Below are positions 17,872-26,509 of a stretch of DNA of 64,000 nt, one piece after another. Source of the DNA: Flavonifractor sp. An112 (GTDB lineage: Bacteria > Bacillota > Clostridia > Oscillospirales > Oscillospiraceae); assembly GCF_002161085.1 (NCBI RefSeq), contig NZ_NFLU01000005.1, positions 62,001 through 126,000 on the forward strand, given 5' to 3'. The translations under genes were made by a program, and so were the position numbers. Within the stretch, counting starts at the first letter, position 1. Each line of letters begins with the position of its first letter. Below the pieces are notes generated by a model, which saw only the letters and a program-made list of their open reading frames with translations, ran no database searches and was not told the origin of the DNA.

Positions 17872-18758
17872 TGTAATCGCTCCTTCTCCTCATGTACATG
17901 TACAGTCAAGCCGGTCTCAGCGTCTTTGTCTCCCTCTCTCACCGCAAGAAGATAATCCTTGTCGGTATCCTTTTGTATAGGGATAAATCGCTGTATCGGG
18001 TCTGCTTTATCCCGGTGCTTTGCATATCGGTATCCGAAAACGGCAAACACTACCGCACCGACAAAGTTCACAAACAGATCGGCCATGGTATCAATAAGGC
18101 CAATATCCAGATAACCGCCTACGCCCAGCGGCTCTCCGTTGATATAGACCTCGGAGATTCCATTGATTTTATATGGAATTCCACTGCCGCCTGTTTCCAG
18201 CAGTACAGAAGAAATAGAGTGGATGACAGTATCCTTCTGCATGTCCAGGCCAAAAACCATGTCCATGGTGAACTCGAAAAACTCCCATAGGACCCCTACG
18301 GTCATGGAAAAGCATAGGGCCACCAGAACGGTAAAGAAAGGCGAGAGCTGAAACACCAGCTTTTGATTTCGGTTGAGGAGCTCCACCAGGGAGAATCCGA
18401 TGGCTGCCGCTAAAAAACCGTTTAACGTATGGAGAATGGTATCCCAATAAGGGATCGCCGTATAAAACTGATGGATCTCCCCCAAGATTTCTGCGGCGTA
18501 GACAAAGAGGAAAATAATGATCTCCAATGTGGTAGGCAGCTCCACCCGTAGGGTGATTTGCGCAATGCTGGGACCGATCAGGAGCAGGAGCGTCAGCAGG
18601 CACAAGAACACGCTTTCATAGTTTCCATTAAATAGCTGACGCACCATAACGAGAATGACAGAAAGCCTGAGAATCGTAAATACGATAAAAGAACTTTTGT
18701 GTTCTCTTTGTTCTATCCTCATGGCTTTCAGAAACTGCTTGATCCTCCTCATTTTCAC
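17868..18758 (-). CDS. Multi-pass membrane protein, YjdF/DUF2238-like
   Basis: 296 residues with about seven membrane helices. The central segment WDTILHTLNGFLAAAIGFSLVELLN and the following GVLWEFFEFTMDMVFGLDMQKDTVIHS, with the late DTMADLFVNFVGAVV, match the YjdF/DUF2238 pattern of conserved His, Glu, Asp and Asn at membrane edges. The GTG at 18758 and the ATG at 18752 are both possible starts. It is the first gene of a unit with the two DegV genes and is divergent from a TetR gene, which probably represses it. Function is unknown; the context points to lipids. Confidence 0.75.
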   Translation of the reverse strand: MKMRRIKQFLKAMRIEQREHKSSFIVFTILRLSVILVMVRQLFNGNYESVFLCLLTLLLLIGPSIAQITLRVELPTTLEIIIFLFVYAAEILGEIHQFYTAIPYWDTILHTLNGFLAAAIGFSLVELLNRNQKLVFQLSPFFTVLVALCFSMTVGVLWEFFEFTMDMVFGLDMQKDTVIHSISSVLLETGGSGIPYKINGISEVYINGEPLGVGGYLDIGLIDTMADLFVNFVGAVVFAVFGYRYAKHRDKADPIQRFIPIQKDTDKDYLLAVREGDKDAETGLTVHVHEEKERLQ

Positions 18759-18816
18759 TATTACCTCGCTCTCTTCCCTTACAAAACAAAAAACCTCAAA
18801 ATTCGTTACTTAGCTC

Positions 18817-18845
18817 TTGCAACCAGCAAGGTTAGACTGTATAAT
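18817..18845 (+). promoter_or_regulatory. Promoter of the 18.9-kb TetR gene with overlapping repeats
   Basis: TTGCAA, 17 bp, TATAAT: a near-consensus sigma-A promoter. Two direct copies of ACTGTATA (18836-18843 and 18849-18856) overlap the -10, and CTTGC-N5-GCAAG spans the -35. These are candidate autoregulatory operators. Confidence 0.65.
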
Positions 18846-18920
18846 TAAACTGTATATTTTTATCATCTATAGCATGGGTGAGTGGCTGAAATATGACCTT
18901 GAGGGGAAAGGAGGGTTTCC

Positions 18921-19475
18921 ATGGAACGGACAAAAAAAGCAATCATTGAGGCTTTTCAAGAAATTCTGGAGGAGACCCCCATCAATAAGATTACGGTAAA
19001 AACTATTGTTGAGCGGTGTGAGATCAACCGAAATACATTTTACTACTACTTTGATGGAATCCCGGAGCTTGTGGAGTACCATCTGACTACGATGGTCAAT
19101 CAACTGTTAGATTCCTTTGACCAGCCGGATCCGGCAACAGAGTTGGAGCGAGTGGTCAACTATTTTAAGCAGAGAAAAATGTCTGTACTTCATATTTACC
19201 GTTATTACCCCAGAGAGCAGTTTTTGCCTGCATTAGATAAAATAACAACTCATATAGTTGAAAGGTGTATGAAGCAGGCAACAGAGGGAGTTCCTATTCC
19301 AGAAGAAGATTTGGACGTCCTGATTCGGTATTATAAAGGTGCTTTGGTCGGTGGGCTCCTGGACTGGCTGGAGTCCGGAATGAGTTATGACATGAATGCG
19401 ATGGTGGAGCGGCTGTGCAAGCTGATGGAGGGCTCTACCCGTAACGCCATTGAAAAATCCCAGATCAAACAATGA
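18921..19475 (+). CDS. TetR/AcrR family transcriptional regulator
   Basis: 184 residues, with GGAAAGGAGGG before the ATG. The HTH reads NKITVKTIVERCEINRNTFYYYFDGI. The C-terminal domain (YYKGALVGGLLDWLESGM) is the DhaS-like type shared by the other TetR proteins in this window. It is divergent from the membrane-DegV-DegV unit, with a strong promoter and repeat motifs in between, so it probably represses that unit and itself. A bidirectional terminator follows. The ligand is not identifiable; a fatty acid or acyl-CoA would fit the neighbours. Confidence 0.88.
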   Translation: MERTKKAIIEAFQEILEETPINKITVKTIVERCEINRNTFYYYFDGIPELVEYHLTTMVNQLLDSFDQPDPATELERVVNYFKQRKMSVLHIYRYYPREQFLPALDKITTHIVERCMKQATEGVPIPEEDLDVLIRYYKGALVGGLLDWLESGMSYDMNAMVERLCKLMEGSTRNAIEKSQIKQ

Positions 19476-19484
19476 AACAGGTTC

Positions 19485-19521
19485 AAAAGTGGGAGGGTGC
19501 CCCTGGCACCCTCCCACTTTT
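19485..19521. terminator. Bidirectional terminator
   Basis: The 17-bp perfect arms AAAAGTGGGAGGGTGCC / GGCACCCTCCCACTTTT have a CCT loop. It sits between the convergent TetR and radical SAM genes, with A and T runs on the two sides serving both strands. Confidence 0.85.
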
Positions 19522-19533
19522 GTGTCAGCGCCA

Positions 19534-20934
19534 TTATTTCTCTTCGCCTCTGGTGTTTTTCCGCTCCCGGTCAGCAATGTCGGCCAGCTCGGGTCGCTGG
19601 GCGCACTCGGCCTGCCAAAGTTCGTCCGCCTTGCCCTTCCAGTGCGCGGCGTACTGGTCGCACTTGGCGCACAGGTGTTCCACGCTCTCGGGGCTCATGG
19701 GGTCGGTGGAGTGGGCGCCAGTCTCGGCCACCATCTTCCGCAGGAACTCCGGGTTCTCCAGCATGGGGCAGGGCCGGAGCATATTGTCGTTGAAGGGCAT
19801 ATTGTCGTGATAGGCCATGAAAATGGGGCTGCGGAGAGCGTCCAGCAGGCTCATCTCACGAATGTTGGCGTTGGAGTAGTGGATGAACACACAGGGGTCC
19901 ACATCGCCGTTGGCATTGATGTGGAGATACCGCTTCCCGCCGGCAATGCACCCGCCCACATACTCGGCGTCGTGCTGGAAGTCCATGGCGAAGAGGGGCT
20001 TCTCGGCCCGGAGCTTACGGATGCGGTGGTAGACCCACTCCCGCTGCTCCGGGTTAGGAAGCAACTCGGGAGCGGCGTCGTTGCCCACGGGCATATAGTG
20101 GAAATACCAGATGAAGAAGGCTCCCATGTCGATCAGGCTCTGGTAGTACTCGTCCGAGGTGATGGATTTGTAGTTCACGCTGGTGTAGCAGGAGGAGATG
20201 CCGTAGGGCAGCCGCCGCTCCCGCATGATCTTCATAGCGTTCTGCACCTTCTGGTAGACCCCGTCGCCCCGGCGGGAGTCAGTGTCGCCCTGGTCTCCCT
20301 CCAAAGAGATGGCGGGAATGAAATTGCCCACCCGGAGCATCTCGTCGGCGAAGGCCTCGTCGATGAGGGTGCCGTTGGTGAAGGTGAGGAACAAGCAGTC
20401 ATCGTGCTTCTCACAGATCTTAATCAGATCGGCTTTCCGGACCATGGGTTCCCCGCCGGTGTAGATGTACATATAGATACCCAGTTCCTTGCCCTGGGTG
20501 ATGATGGAGTCGATCTCGTCAAAGGTCAGGTTCAGCTTGTTGCCGTACTCGGCGGCCCAGCAGCCGGTGCAGTGGAGGTTGCAGGCCGAGGTGGGGTCCA
20601 GCAGGATGGCCCAGGGGATGTTGCAGCCGTACTCCTTGCGCAGCTTCTCCTGCTTGGGCCAGCCGATCAGGTTGGCGTTGATGAAGAAGTTGGTGATGAG
20701 GGTCTTCATCACGTTGGGGTCGGTGTCGCGGAGCATGTGGAGGATGAACTCATGATAGGGGTGATCCTTGTTCTCAATGGCCTCCCGGATGGCCTTCCGC
20801 TGGGAGGGAAATTCCCCGCCGGAGAACTTGTCCGCCCAGTCCATGATCTTGGGCAGGCTTGTCTCCGGGTCCTTGTAGGCGTACTCGATGAGCTTGTCTA
20901 CCCCAACTTTTTGCAGTGTAGTCTTGAATCCCAT
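19534..20934 (-). CDS. Radical SAM protein with SPASM-like C-terminus
   Basis: 466 residues. DPTSACNLHCTGCWAAEYG carries the CxxxCxxC triad for the SAM-binding [4Fe-4S] cluster near residue 116. YTGGEPMVRKADL is the GGEP motif. Further cysteines (GGCIAGGKRYLHINANGDVDPCVF, RPCPMLENPEFLRKM, HLCAKCDQYAAHW) form a SPASM-like auxiliary cluster region. About 100 N-terminal residues form an extra helical domain. Proteins of this layout modify peptides or other substrates by radical chemistry, but the substrate here is not evident and no precursor peptide is seen nearby. Codon use is markedly more GC-rich than in its neighbours. AGAGGG precedes the ATG. Confidence 0.85.
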   Translation of the reverse strand: MGFKTTLQKVGVDKLIEYAYKDPETSLPKIMDWADKFSGGEFPSQRKAIREAIENKDHPYHEFILHMLRDTDPNVMKTLITNFFINANLIGWPKQEKLRKEYGCNIPWAILLDPTSACNLHCTGCWAAEYGNKLNLTFDEIDSIITQGKELGIYMYIYTGGEPMVRKADLIKICEKHDDCLFLTFTNGTLIDEAFADEMLRVGNFIPAISLEGDQGDTDSRRGDGVYQKVQNAMKIMRERRLPYGISSCYTSVNYKSITSDEYYQSLIDMGAFFIWYFHYMPVGNDAAPELLPNPEQREWVYHRIRKLRAEKPLFAMDFQHDAEYVGGCIAGGKRYLHINANGDVDPCVFIHYSNANIREMSLLDALRSPIFMAYHDNMPFNDNMLRPCPMLENPEFLRKMVAETGAHSTDPMSPESVEHLCAKCDQYAAHWKGKADELWQAECAQRPELADIADRERKNTRGEEK

Positions 20935-20971
20935 GATTTGTGTCCCTCTTTCATATATTTTTTGTGCTCTT

Positions 20972-21547
20972 TCAGATGAATTCTTCTGTATCCGTTTTAC
21001 TTGCGGCAGAGCGGTGGGGGAAGTAGACCATCAGCTTGACGATACAGTGGTTGATCGCGCCGCAGGCCAGCAGAACGATGCAGGCAAGGATATGGGTGGC
21101 CTGCGGGCTGGGGAAACCGCGGATGATCAGAAGTACGCTGAGGACCCCAGCGGCGATGGAAAGACCCAACACCAATTTCCATTCTTTTATGCCAAAATCC
21201 CGTGCTTCCTTGGCCATTTGAATGTGGAACAAACTATCCAGCAGTGCGATCCAGCCAAGCCCCGGTGTGAGATACTGTGCGACAGAGACGTTCTTCACCA
21301 GCAACAGCACCCCGACCACCATAAGGAGAAGTCCCCATGCCAAGTCATAACGAAACGCCAGGCAGTATAGATCCTCAGAGAAAAATCCCACCAGCTTGAT
21401 AATGCCGTAGAGGATCAGAATAACTCCGCTGAAACAGCTCAAAGCTAATGGTGGAAGGTCAGGGAAAATGAGATAGATCACAGCGGCAACATAAAAAACA
21501 AAGGAAATAAGGATGTATCCGCTGCGAGCAAATTGTAGTTTTTTCAT
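20972..21547 (-). CDS. DUF308 / HdeD-like membrane protein
   Basis: 191 residues with six predicted helices in three hairpins (SGYILISFVFYVAAVIYLIF, LALSCFSGVILILYGIIKLVGFF, LAWGLLLMVVGVLLLVKNVS and so on). This is the DUF308 repeat layout of HdeD-type proteins, linked in other bacteria to acid or membrane stress. GGAAG precedes the ATG. It lies 37 bases upstream of the radical SAM gene on the same strand, so they may be co-transcribed. A related gene lies at 23.4 kb. Confidence 0.78.
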   Translation of the reverse strand: MKKLQFARSGYILISFVFYVAAVIYLIFPDLPPLALSCFSGVILILYGIIKLVGFFSEDLYCLAFRYDLAWGLLLMVVGVLLLVKNVSVAQYLTPGLGWIALLDSLFHIQMAKEARDFGIKEWKLVLGLSIAAGVLSVLLIIRGFPSPQATHILACIVLLACGAINHCIVKLMVYFPHRSAASKTDTEEFI

Positions 21548-21667
21548 ATTTCACTTCCAATCTGTCAATAAGGGTCTATTGAGCAAATATATTTTTGTTC
21601 TTGGCTGTTTGGAAAGGTTCCCCTGCCGATGGTCAAATCATACTCTATGCGGATTTTGTCAACAACG

Positions 21668-21716
21668 GGCAAATGAGGTCGAATGCACAAAGTTTTGGCA
21701 TTCGGCCTCATTTGCC
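21668..21716. repeat. Long inverted repeat in the divergent intergenic region
   Basis: The 19-bp arms GGCAAATGAGG(T/C)CGAATGC, 11 bases apart, pair with a single G-T mismatch. It lies 80 bases before the LPG-synthase-type gene and 120 bases before the divergent DUF308 gene. It could act as an operator or as a 5'-UTR hairpin; there is no T-run, so it is not a standard terminator. Confidence 0.7.
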
Positions 21717-21795
21717 TATTAACAGATATAAAAAATCCTGCCAGAATAGAAAACACAAAAGCTTATTTTTTCTTATTTCTAAAGGGGATGCCACA

Positions 21796-22830
21796 ATGGA
21801 AAATCGCAGAAAGCCAGTAATTTCCAGCGTGATCACCCTTGCTGCCCTTACGCTGGTTTTGATGCTTTTGTTTCACGGTCAGGGCAGGGAGATTCTTCAG
21901 TGCCTTCATACTGTTCCAACTCTCGGCCTTCTGAGACTGCTGCTCCTGGGGCTCTCCTGCCCACTTTTGGAGGCCATTGCACTATGGGTTGCCCTGCGAC
22001 CTCAAATGCCAAATGTGACCCTTTGGCAGACGCTCACCGCATCCTTTCTTGGGATTTTCGGAAATGTGGCCACCATGGGAGCGGGCTCTATCCCCCTGCA
22101 AAGTTGGTATTTCTCCCTCTATGGCCTCTTGCCAGGTGCCGGCGTTGGAATGATGACGCTGTGCTACGCACTACAGAAACTTACCATATTGATTTACGCC
22201 ACAGTCATGCTGATATTTCAGGGCGGATGGCTACACGCCTCTAACCTAAACCTTTCCCGTTATATTCTGCTTGGATATATCGTCTGCGGCTTGATCATCC
22301 TGGCGCTGATTCTCCTTTGTACTTGGGAAAAAGTACAAAAGCTGGCGCTATGGTGTATTGGCAAACTACCCGATACGGGAAAATGGGCCAAGCGGAAATC
22401 CGAATGGAGTAAAAATATAGAGGTACTCCGTACCCAATCCAAAGTCCTGCTGACCGACCGAGGCCGCTGCGGCGCCGTAATGCTGCTATATGCGGGAAAG
22501 TATTGTCTGCTTTATACGGTTTCCTATTATGGTGTTTCCCTGCTGGGGCTTGAACAGCTTTCATTTGGGCAGGTACAGCTTCTCTCTGCAGTTATGGTTC
22601 TGATTGCCGGCGCGATCCCCAATGTGGGAGGCGTTGGACCAGCAGAGTTTGCCTTTACATTGCTCTATTCTCCCTATCTGGGAAGGGCCAGCGCTGCCTC
22701 CGCCATGATCCTGTACCGAATGGCAAGCTACTTTTTCCCCTTTCTGGTCAGCATTCTTTTTTTCGTTTCCTTCCACTGCTTGGTTCAGCAAAAGAAAAAG
22801 CAACAGGCTGAAAATAGGAGGCGCAAATGA
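21796..22830 (+). CDS. LPG-synthase-type membrane protein (UPF0104)
   Basis: 344 residues, start at 21796 behind AAAGGGGA. Eight or more helices. Key motifs are LGIFGNVATMGAGSIPLQSWYFSLYGL and the late GAIPNVGGVGPAEFAFTLLYSPYLG, which match the flippase/synthase membrane domain of MprF-like proteins (LPG_synthase_TM). The cytosolic aminoacyl-transferase domain of MprF is absent, as in stand-alone UPF0104 proteins. A role in lipid flipping or lipid modification is likely. It begins a rightward run of five overlapping or near-overlapping genes ending with a TetR gene. Confidence 0.82.
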   Translation: MENRRKPVISSVITLAALTLVLMLLFHGQGREILQCLHTVPTLGLLRLLLLGLSCPLLEAIALWVALRPQMPNVTLWQTLTASFLGIFGNVATMGAGSIPLQSWYFSLYGLLPGAGVGMMTLCYALQKLTILIYATVMLIFQGGWLHASNLNLSRYILLGYIVCGLIILALILLCTWEKVQKLALWCIGKLPDTGKWAKRKSEWSKNIEVLRTQSKVLLTDRGRCGAVMLLYAGKYCLLYTVSYYGVSLLGLEQLSFGQVQLLSAVMVLIAGAIPNVGGVGPAEFAFTLLYSPYLGRASAASAMILYRMASYFFPFLVSILFFVSFHCLVQQKKKQQAENRRRK

Positions 22831-23420
22831 TGGGAAAAGGTCAGACTTTTTTAAAAAAAGTGCATCATCTGGACGCATCTCTTCCATCTTCCAGTGAAGC
22901 CATTGCGGCAGAATACTTGTGCCCAGACGGAAAGGCTCAGATTGACGTTTCCTTGTATGAAGGCATGGAACTGCTTGATCCGCTTTCCGTTGGCCGGCAG
23001 CGGGATCTCAGGGCAGATATCTATGACTATATTGACCGCAAACTCTATGCAATTCCCACGCTCTATGACATCCGAATTTGTTTTCACGGGAAACTGCCCG
23101 AAGATGTTTCAGAAACGGAAATCGCAGCCATGCTCACAGAACACTATGCCTTTATTTTCCGGGACAAAGAAGCAGATTTGCGGATCAACTCTCTGAAGAT
23201 GCTTGGATTAGCTCTCTGTGGAATTGCCTTCCTGACCTTGTATTTTGCGCTGGAGCTATCCAATCTGAAACCCATATTCATGGAATTTTTAAGCATTATG
23301 GGAACATTTGCTCTTTGGGAGGCTGTAGATTGCTGGCTCCTGGAGCGTAAGGCCCTCAAAGCAGAGCGCCTATATGCGGGGCAAGCCGTACTAAGCGAGA
23401 TTTCCTTTACACATGAGTGA
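22827..23420 (+). CDS. Membrane protein of unknown function
   Basis: 197 residues. The start overlaps the previous stop (ATGA), with AGGAGG just upstream. The first 115 residues are soluble (QIDVSLYEGMELLDPLSVGRQRDLRADIYDYIDRK). Two membrane helices follow (LKMLGLALCGIAFLTLYFAL, IFMEFLSIMGTFALWEAVDCWLL) and then a short tail. I recognise the style from Firmicute operons but no named family. The tight operon makes a partner role with the flippase-like protein likely. Confidence 0.7.
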   Translation: MMGKGQTFLKKVHHLDASLPSSSEAIAAEYLCPDGKAQIDVSLYEGMELLDPLSVGRQRDLRADIYDYIDRKLYAIPTLYDIRICFHGKLPEDVSETEIAAMLTEHYAFIFRDKEADLRINSLKMLGLALCGIAFLTLYFALELSNLKPIFMEFLSIMGTFALWEAVDCWLLERKALKAERLYAGQAVLSEISFTHE

Positions 23421-23445
23421 AATATATAAGAAAAGAGGAAGAAAA

Positions 23446-24048
23446 ATGAGTGCAAAATGGATGTATGTTCGTAAATGGTTGATCGGTGTAAGCTGCTGCT
23501 CGTTGGTTCTCGGCACTGTTATGATGATCTGGCCTCAAGTTTCTGCTACAGCCTTGTGCTGGATATTGGGTCTGCTCATCGTGGGAGTGGGGATTCATGA
23601 AATCACAAGGTACTTCCAGCTCGGTTTTGCGGGGCTTTTTTTCCGCCTCGACCTCGTTTTGGGCATTTGCGATATTTTGATTGGAGTTGTTCTCCTGCCA
23701 CCGTTTATCGGCTCTTCGTTCCTCCCGTTTGCAGCAGGATTGTATGTTCTTGCGGGTAGTATATTCAACATTCAACTTGCCCTAAATATCTCCAAATACA
23801 AGATGGGAGCCTGGGGAACTTCTTTGGCTCTTGGAATAGTAGGGCTTGTGCTATCCATTTTTCTCTTTGCAGATCCCTTCCACGGAACTGCGGCGCTGAT
23901 GACCTTTATGGGAGTGTCCCTTATGGTCAACGGCATACAGGGACTTTATGATGTGTCCCGCCTTACAAAAGCCATAAAAATAAGTGAAGGACCAAAGGCT
24001 GAGAGCCAGTCTGAAGTAATTGGCGTAGAATGGAGACGCGTGGAGTAA
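23446..24048 (+). CDS. DUF308 / HdeD-like membrane protein
   Basis: About 200 residues. The start MSAKWMYVRKW at 23446 is chosen because AGAGGAAG precedes it; the earlier ATG at 23413 has no ribosome site. Six helices in DUF308 hairpins (GVSCCSLVLGTVMMIWP, ALCWILGLLIVGVGIHEITR and others) and a basic/acidic C-terminal tail. A paralogue in topology of the gene at 20972. It lies two bases before the P-type ATPase gene. Confidence 0.78.
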   Translation: MSAKWMYVRKWLIGVSCCSLVLGTVMMIWPQVSATALCWILGLLIVGVGIHEITRYFQLGFAGLFFRLDLVLGICDILIGVVLLPPFIGSSFLPFAAGLYVLAGSIFNIQLALNISKYKMGAWGTSLALGIVGLVLSIFLFADPFHGTAALMTFMGVSLMVNGIQGLYDVSRLTKAIKISEGPKAESQSEVIGVEWRRVE

Positions 24049-24049
24049 C

Positions 24050-26509
24050 ATGAGGAAAAAGAACCCGATTAACATCCCATACCCCAATATTGCCCGTTAT
24101 AATCCTTCCGTGGAGCATGGCCTCACCTCACGGCAGGTTCAGGGGAATACCGAAGCTGGACTTATCAATGTAACCAGCGATAAAGCATCCAAAACCGCTG
24201 GGCAAATCGTTTGCTCCAATCTGTTTACTTACTTTAACCTTATTTTCTTTCTTCTGGCAGGGGTCTTGGTCTATGAGGGTTCATACAACAATCTGACTTT
24301 CCTTGGCGTCGTATTTGCCAACACGATTGTAGGCATTGTGCAGGAACTGAAAGCCAAACGAGTATTGGACAAGCTCCAACTGGTAGCAGCCCCGGAGAGT
24401 ATTGTCATTCGAGACGGAAAGGAAATCCGGCTTCCAAGCGAGGAACTGGTGTTGGACGACATTGTACTTTTGACAGCGGGCAATCAGGTCTGTGCCGACT
24501 GCGTGGTCTGCGATGGAGAACTTACGGTCAATGAGTCGCTGGTCACTGGCGAAGCGGATGAGATCAAGAAAGCGGTCGGAGATACCCTTTTATCAGGTAG
24601 CTTTGTTGTGTCAGGGAAAGCCTATGTTCGGCTGGACAAGGTGGGAGATGACTCCTTTGCAGCTCAACTCTCTGTAGGGGCCAAGCAGATTAAAAAAAGG
24701 CAGCAGCCGGGAATGATGCGCTCTCTCACCTGTCTTATACAGATCATCGGAGTCATCATTATTCCTTTTGCCGCTATGATGTTTTGGAACCAGTATCATG
24801 TAATTGGCCTCACCGAGCGGGTCAGCGTGGAAAATACTGCCGCCGCCATTATCGGTATGATCCCGGAAGGGCTGTATCTGCTCACCAGCGTGGCCCTCAT
24901 GGCCAGTACCATCCGTCTTGCCAAACAGAACACTCTGGTCCATGACATGAAGTGTATTGAAACCTTGGCGCGGGTGGATGTGATATGCGTAGACAAAACC
25001 GGTACCATTACGCAGCCTCAGATGGAAGTAAGAAAAATCATCCCGCTACCAAATGCGCCATGTATCGACCCAAAGGATCTCCTCGGCCTTTTTGTACGTT
25101 CCATGCCCGGGGACAATGAGACAATGAAAGCACTAAAGGTGTACTTTGGCGATGGGAACAAGGAGCAGGCAGCTCGTATCCTCGGTTTTTCCTCGACGCT
25201 AAAGTTTAGCGCTTTGGATTTTGGCGATGGAGACACCTATGTGCTGGGAGCGCCAGAAATCATTTTGAAGGAGAACTACTCCGGTATAAAAGAGATGGCT
25301 GATCAGCAGGCGGCCCAAGGTCAGAGAGTGCTGGTGTTTGCCACATATCAATATATCGCTGGAAGTGAAAACGATATTTTTGAACAAGGCCGTCTGGATG
25401 GCAAGATAGCCCCTATTGCTTTGATAACCCTCTCCAATCCTATTCGTCCCAACGCAAAAGCTACCTTTGATTACTTTACACAGCAGGGTGTAGAGATCAA
25501 GGTCATCTCAGGAGATAACCCGTTGACAGCATCGGTGGCGGCGGTAGAGGCGGGAATACCAAATGCCGAACGCTATCTGGATTGCTCCAAAATCAGTGAC
25601 AAAAAGGCATTAGCAAAAGCCGCTGCCGACTATACCGTGTTTGGTCGAGTAACCCCAGAGCAAAAGCGGCTCCTTATTCAAGCCATTAAAAAAGCCGGTC
25701 ATACTGTGGCCATGACCGGAGATGGGGTCAATGATGTCCTTGCCCTGAAAGACGCCGATTGCAGCATTGCCATGGCGTCAGGGAGCGATGCGGCAGCCAA
25801 TGTGTCTGATTTGGTGCTTCTGAGTTCTGACTTTGCCTCAATGCCCCATGTAGTTGCAGAGGGCCGGAGGGTTATCAATAACATAGAGCGGTCTGCCTCG
25901 CTCTTTCTGGTTAAAAACATCTTCTCTTTTGCTCTGTCTCTCATTAGCTTGATCTCTGTTTCCCTATATCCACTGAAACCGGCACAGATCTCTTTGGCCT
26001 CTGTGATGATGATCGGGATCCCCTCGTTCTTCCTGGCGCTGGAGCCCAACACGGATCTGGTTCACGGTAAATTCCTGCGCAACGTCCTCTTTCGCGCCCT
26101 GCCCGCCGCCCTCACCTCGGTGATCCTGGTGGAGTGGTCCCTGCTCTTTGCCGATGCGTTCCAAATCCCCACCGAACTCGCTTCCACGGTGGCCTTTTTC
26201 CTCTATGCGATTGCGGCCTACCTCATGCTGTTTCGGGTCTGTAAGCCCATGACCGCCTGGCACGGGATCCTGTTCGGCGCCATGGGAGCGCTGTTTTTAG
26301 CGGCGGTCTTCCTTATCCCGGAGTGGTTCCACATTGTCCCTCTGAACTATGGTTGCGCCCTTATATTGTCCGCACTGCTATTGCTGTCCTTTCCCATTGA
26401 CCACACTTTACAACGGGCTTTTTTATGGTTGGAGTCCTGCATGCCGGGTGGAAAGCGAGTAATCAATGGGAGCGATAGGAAGGAGAATCCTCATGCACAA
26501 AACGACTAA
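24050..26509 (+). CDS. HAD-family P-type cation ATPase (CtpE-like)
   Basis: 819 residues. The phosphorylation motif DKTGTITQPQ, the hinge MTGDGVNDVLALKDADCSIAM and the actuator LVTGEADEIKK are all present. The membrane motif IIGMIPEGLYLLTSVALM (PEGL) places it with P2-like or CtpE-type pumps, which in mycobacteria carry calcium. The TGES loop is TGEA here. No heavy-metal-binding N-terminal domain or CPC motif is seen. The end of the gene, from about 26060, looks more GC-rich than the rest, hinting at recombination. Its last 17 bases overlap the TetR gene. Confidence 0.87.
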   Translation: MRKKNPINIPYPNIARYNPSVEHGLTSRQVQGNTEAGLINVTSDKASKTAGQIVCSNLFTYFNLIFFLLAGVLVYEGSYNNLTFLGVVFANTIVGIVQELKAKRVLDKLQLVAAPESIVIRDGKEIRLPSEELVLDDIVLLTAGNQVCADCVVCDGELTVNESLVTGEADEIKKAVGDTLLSGSFVVSGKAYVRLDKVGDDSFAAQLSVGAKQIKKRQQPGMMRSLTCLIQIIGVIIIPFAAMMFWNQYHVIGLTERVSVENTAAAIIGMIPEGLYLLTSVALMASTIRLAKQNTLVHDMKCIETLARVDVICVDKTGTITQPQMEVRKIIPLPNAPCIDPKDLLGLFVRSMPGDNETMKALKVYFGDGNKEQAARILGFSSTLKFSALDFGDGDTYVLGAPEIILKENYSGIKEMADQQAAQGQRVLVFATYQYIAGSENDIFEQGRLDGKIAPIALITLSNPIRPNAKATFDYFTQQGVEIKVISGDNPLTASVAAVEAGIPNAERYLDCSKISDKKALAKAAADYTVFGRVTPEQKRLLIQAIKKAGHTVAMTGDGVNDVLALKDADCSIAMASGSDAAANVSDLVLLSSDFASMPHVVAEGRRVINNIERSASLFLVKNIFSFALSLISLISVSLYPLKPAQISLASVMMIGIPSFFLALEPNTDLVHGKFLRNVLFRALPAALTSVILVEWSLLFADAFQIPTELASTVAFFLYAIAAYLMLFRVCKPMTAWHGILFGAMGALFLAAVFLIPEWFHIVPLNYGCALILSALLLLSFPIDHTLQRAFLWLESCMPGGKRVINGSDRKENPHAQND

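Noticed and set aside
18875-18900. tRNA-like text (GGGTGAGTGGCTGAAA) upstream of the TetR gene
   Set aside because: No acceptor, anticodon or T stem can be formed around it.
19450-20979. 509-codon plus-strand frame opposite the radical SAM gene
   Set aside because: It runs through the bidirectional terminator and lacks any motif; the minus strand has CxxxCxxC and GGEP.
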